Source: Apostichopus japonicus (lineage: Eukaryota; Echinodermata; Holothuroidea; Aspidochirotida; Stichopodidae). Taken from it: a DNA stretch of 64,000 nucleotides. The translations under genes and the position numbers were made by a program. Below are positions 60,113 to 64,000 of the stretch, piece after piece; position 1 is the first letter of the stretch; each line of letters opens with the position of its first letter. Under the pieces are notes generated by a model. The model searched no databases and was not told where the DNA came from. It saw only the letters and a list, made by a program, of their open reading frames with translations. Location: contig NC_092575.1 of the NCBI RefSeq assembly GCF_037975245.1, forward strand, positions 3,864,501-3,928,500, given 5' to 3'.

Positions 60113-61027
60113 GGATTCTTACATCTGGTAGGCAAAGTGAACCTGTGTACATCTGCAATGAATAGCTATACAGGCTGCAGCCTAACACAAGTGTTGATGT
60201 CGGCTTAAGAAAGTAGTGAAGAGCTCTCTCGATGTAGGCCTATACACTTTATCCGTTACGAAAACTTGTGCAACGTTAAGTTTCATTTTCTGAACTGGTT
60301 ACAAGCCTGAATATATTTTGACGTTACATAACGTAGCAATATCCATGACGAGAGATCACGTCATATGCAAGAATTAACAACCAGCATTACTTTTGTTTAA
60401 CCGTAGAACTTGGAAAACAGTAAATTTGCTGTTTCGTCATGTTTCAAATATATGCCGGTTGGTATAGCTAGATTACCGTGGAGTTAAGTATACCTTCAAC
60501 TTTTGAAAACTTTTAGTACTTAGAAACACAAAGCTGATTATACACAGAATAGATGTTACAGCACAATGTTGAATTACAACAGCGGTAAATAAATTTACAA
60601 AGTTCAGTCATCCCACCATCACTGGAGTATTTGTAACACAGCTCTGGTTATGAAGACTGCCTTATAAATTATGTTAAGTCACTCCTAATTACCTTTGTTT
60701 TAATTCCTTTTTGTGTCAGGTGACCGAATGAACTGTTGGCCAGAATATAAAAAAGATCGTCTTTCAAAATTTGTTTAGCTCAACAGTTAATATCCCCTTT
60801 TTTGCATATAAATTTAAATAAATGCTAGGTTTGAAATAAGGAGGTGACTGTTAATCCCACATGTTATCCAGGCCCACCTTGGTGCTGGCTCCATGGGATC
60901 CCTGAGATCGTAAAAAAAACCCTACATAACACTTTACACCTTTATTTATTCAGATCATGCATAAGTGCCCCTAATGCACATATTTTACACTCCAAAAAAC
61001 ACAGAAACATAAAAATCCCCAAAACGA
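60113..61027. other. Region 60.1-61.0 kb, nothing recognised
   Basis: AT-rich sequence of ordinary complexity without repeats, RNA motifs or coding blocks that I can identify. Confidence 0.6.
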
Positions 61028-61152
61028 CCAACCCACCCACCCCCCACACAAACATCCTACATACCCTACCTCCAGTCTTCCTCTTCCACCTCCACTCTCC
61101 CTCTCCCACCTCCCTCCCCACCCCTTCTCCCACCCCTCTCCCACCTGCCCTG
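61028..61152 (+). repeat. Pyrimidine-rich tract
   Basis: About 125 bp almost entirely C and T (CCACCCACCCCCCAC, then CTTCCTCTTCCACC, then CCTCCCTCCCCACCCC). The minus strand is G-rich with several G-runs. Confidence 0.85.
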
Positions 61153-63184
61153 GCCCGCTCCAATAATGCATATGATTTGTAGAGAACTTTCAGCAAAGGC
61201 CTCATAAATTACTCCCTTGTTATTGCACTATGTACACAGCAAGCATGTAACACTTGTGTGCAACACCTGTATCACTTGTTAAGTTAGTCCACTTAACAGA
61301 TTTACCAAATTTGTGGCATTGTGAGCTTAATACAGCAAATATATATGCCTGTCACATGAGATAATGCCCAAATTAAGCTCCACCCTGAATTATCCATAAG
61401 CTACACAGTATTTACTTTTAAACTTAATTGATTACAATGGATGTAGGTATGGCCCAGATATTCTTTGAACAAGAAATTTAACTAACCTGAAAATATATAT
61501 ATATAGTCCAGTTAGACTATGAGGAATATTAGTCCTGTCAGAGGTATTCAGAAATTTAAGCAAGATTAATCAACAACTTTGATCTTAACATTTTACGAAC
61601 TAAGGAAAGGAACTTAAGGCTAATAAACTTTAAAATTTCCTTTTCAATCTATAGAAGCAAATTTTGAGAAAAATAGAGAGATGAAAAAAAAAAACATATT
61701 ATAAAATGATAAAGAAGGGGGGAAATATTTGACGTCACTAATATATATACAGAGATATGCAACCATACAGTACATAGCTATCAAAGGGTTTCATTGACCC
61801 ATATATCTCAATCCACATTTAGTCCATTACCTACATAACACTCATTCCCCTGGGTCAAACTTTTACTCTTTACAAGAAAACTGTTCAACAACACAAAAAA
61901 TAATAATACAATCTGCTATATATAATACACAATATATGTTATCTAATGAGAAAATAAGATGTTGCCATAATTACCTGCTGTGTAACTGATAAATTTACAG
62001 GCCTCGGTGGTCCGAGAAATTACCGTCCAATCCAAAGGGGCTAATACCCCATGTCAGGTTTTTTAATTGATCGGTTCGACAAAGCTGCACACTGCTTTGG
62101 CGTATGGTTGTGGTTCATCTTCAGTACACCCAGCACTACAGTGCCATGTTTTGCTGCTGCTCGCACTGGGTGTGTATGCGAGAGAGACACACAGATGTAC
62201 TTTAAATACTGTTCACTCTAAACAGATTGCTCCGAGCTGGAAATTTACAAAATTTTCAACACCTTTATCATCTCGACCAGATCTGTGCAAAAATGACTCT
62301 TTCCTCCTTGTCTTATTCTCGGCTAAAACATCGTCTCCGAGGCTTCAATATGGAATAAACTGCATGCTATACGGGCAGTGCTTGCCAATTTGTTATGTGG
62401 ACGTGCTTGCAATATATATATATATATGTACATATATCTCTCTCTCAATATAAATATACAGTAATTCCCAACCGGAGACTAATAAAGAGCCTTGCTATGT
62501 ATACAAGCCGAGTCTACGGCGAAGTGCTCAGTACAGACCGCTACTTGTGATTGTGATCCGAAGACTTGACTTCAATCAGCTTTCACGAGGAGACGAACCA
62601 ATTGCTACCGCACGCCCACGCACCGCCAGCTCTGGGGAAGATAGTTAAAAGAAAGAGAAAAATCTTTGCTCGTTATATATCTCGAACAGCGTAAAAAGAA
62701 AAAGCCTGGGCTGTGTTGGGCTGAGGGATATATATATATAGATTGGTCTGTTAAACTCTGTGCACGAACAAAGGGATTCATTGATGTGACTGGCGAGAGT
62801 GAATTAAGAGTTCTCATAGATCTTTTTTTATTCACGACCTCACACGTTTTTTAAAGATAGCAGAGCTGGCTGACGATATAATAAATGAAATTTGAATATT
62901 TATGTGAGTGATGGAGAATCCAGTGCTGAAATTTTTTAAATAAAACCAAATTATTACTATTTTTTTATTGCAGTCTCTCTGGGTGATATTTACTGTGGAT
63001 ATTTCCATGTTCATGTATTAGAGGGAATCTCAATTGGGGATTTGAGATGTTTAAGGAAATCAGATAAGAAGAGAGATTTTTTCTTGTGTTAAAATATTTT
63101 ATCTGTACTGAGGAATCATTATATTCATCCAAACGATTTAGCAGAAGAGATGCCGACAAGATGGGCGCCTATAAGTACTTCCCA
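61153..63184. other. Region 61.2-63.2 kb, no gene recognised
   Basis: Mostly AT-rich. The stretch 62470-62645 has a more balanced composition with many CpG (ACGGCGAAG, CGCACGCCCACGCACCGCC) and could be part of a promoter or 5' exon. No conserved coding block was seen. The 128-codon plus ORF at 62067-62453 has no recognised domain. Confidence 0.5.
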
Positions 63185-63185
63185 G

Positions 63186-63879
63186 GTAGGTAGGTAGGTA
63201 GGTAGGTAGATAGGTAGGTAGGTAGGTAGATAGGAAGGTAGGTAGGTAGGGTAGGTAGGTAGGTAGGTAGGTAGGTGGGTGGGTAGGTAGATAGGTAGGT
63301 AGGTAGGTAGGTAGGTAGGTAGGTAGGAAGGTAGGTAGGTAGATAGGAAGGTAGGTAGGTAGGGTAGGTAGGTAGGTAGGTAGATAGGAAGGTAGGTAGG
63401 TAGGTAGGTAGGTAGATAGGTAGGTAGGTAGATAGGAAGGTAGGTAGGTAGGTAGGTAGGTAGATAGGTAGGTAGGTAGGTAGGTAGGTAGGTAGGTAGG
63501 TAGGAAGGTAGGAAGGAAGGTAGGTAGGTAGGTAGGTAGGTAGGTAGGTAGGTAGGTAGGAAGGTAGGTAGGTAGGTAGGTAGGTAGGTAGGTAGGTAGG
63601 TAGGTAGGTAGGTAGGTAGGTAGGTAGGTAGGTAGGTAGGTAGGTAGGTAGGTAGGAAGGTAGGAAGGTAGGTAGGTAGGTAGGTAGGTAGGTAGGTAGG
63701 TAGGTAGGTAGGTAGGTAGGTAGGTAGGTAGGTAGGTAGGTAGGTAGGTAGGTAGGTAGATAGGTAGGTAGGTAGGTAGGTAGGTAGGTAGGTAGGTAGG
63801 TAGGTAGGTAGGTAGGTAGGTAGGTAGGTAGGTAGGTAGGTAGGTAGGTAGGTAGGTAGGTAGGTAGGTAGGTAGGTAG
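63186..63879 (+). repeat. (TAGG)n tetranucleotide microsatellite, ~690 bp
   Basis: Perfect TAGG units over most of the right half. The left half has TAGA, GAAG and GGGTAGG variants that recur in a similar order (AGATAGGAAGG near 63228, 63341, 63383 and 63430). Minus-strand ORFs of 252 and 276 codons read Tyr-Leu-Pro-Thr repeats and are not genes. Confidence 0.98.
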
Positions 63880-64000
63880 AAAAAGAATAAAATCAAGCAG
63901 AAGGTGAAAACAAATTGAAAAACCCTTCATTTCCGATAATGCGTACAAGGCCGTAAATATGAGTGGGAGCAAATAATAATGCACCACAGTAGTTCCCATA
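63880..64000. other. Right edge, nothing recognised
   Basis: 121 bp of ordinary sequence after the microsatellite. Confidence 0.6.

Noticed and set aside
63138-63999. Minus-strand ORFs of 252 and 276 codons reading Tyr-Leu-Pro-Thr repeats
   Set aside because: They are translations of the (TAGG)n microsatellite; the same repeat is open in more than one frame.

Overview
The window is eukaryotic genomic DNA: AT-rich, with long spliced introns, GT-AG splice sites, AT/TA microsatellites, poly-G/poly-C runs, tRNA-derived SINEs and MITEs. The one gene I can support is an animal one. The SINE and satellite types (tails ending in a tatatagcgc-type motif, TGACCT-rich tandem repeats) are what I would expect in a marine invertebrate, perhaps an echinoderm. 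That placement is an inference, not a proof.

The gene is on the minus strand and covers about the left two thirds of the window. It is an RdgB/PITPNM-type phosphatidylinositol transfer protein (class IIA PITP). I could place eight coding exons, 5' to 3': 43865-43788, 38720-38588, 33297-33094, 32687-32439, 19310-18942, 8670-8575, 6215-6189 and 2209-2129. Joined, they give an uninterrupted reading frame of 1237 nt (412 codons plus one base) with consistent phases. This encodes the complete PITP lipid-transfer domain (about residues 1-260), a Ser/Asp-rich linker, an FFAT-type VAP-binding motif (EFYDAQD, residues 371-377), an acidic stretch carried by a 27-nt microexon, and the start of the region leading to the DDHD and LNS2 domains. 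Those later domains and the stop codon lie beyond the left edge. The start codon is preceded by an in-frame stop and a five-codon uORF. A pyrimidine-rich acceptor just upstream of the 5' UTR implies at least one more noncoding exon further right, so the promoter was not located.

The introns and the 20 kb upstream of the first coding exon hold repeats. The main ones are: a foldback with a hammerhead-like core (1.6-1.8 kb); a LINE 3' remnant (10.9-11.2 kb); three copies of a TIR-bearing MITE (15.5, 21.3 and 39.2 kb); a hAT-type MITE with perfect 8-bp target duplications (20.6-21.1 kb); several tRNA-derived SINEs (19.5, 38.2, 47.8, 49.7-50.1 and 52.2 kb); an exact 156-bp tandem duplication (23.9 kb); minisatellites; at least ten copies of an unclassified ~140-bp repeat that all end in a splice-donor-like block (31.7-60.1 kb); a 3.07-kb element filled with ~400-bp units carrying direct repeats of the nuclear-receptor half-site AGGTCA (53.6-56.6 kb); and a ~690-bp (TAGG)n microsatellite (63.2-63.9 kb).

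I found no rRNA, bona fide tRNA gene, CRISPR array, bacterial-type operon or second protein-coding gene. Long ORFs elsewhere are translations of simple repeats or have no recognisable protein content.
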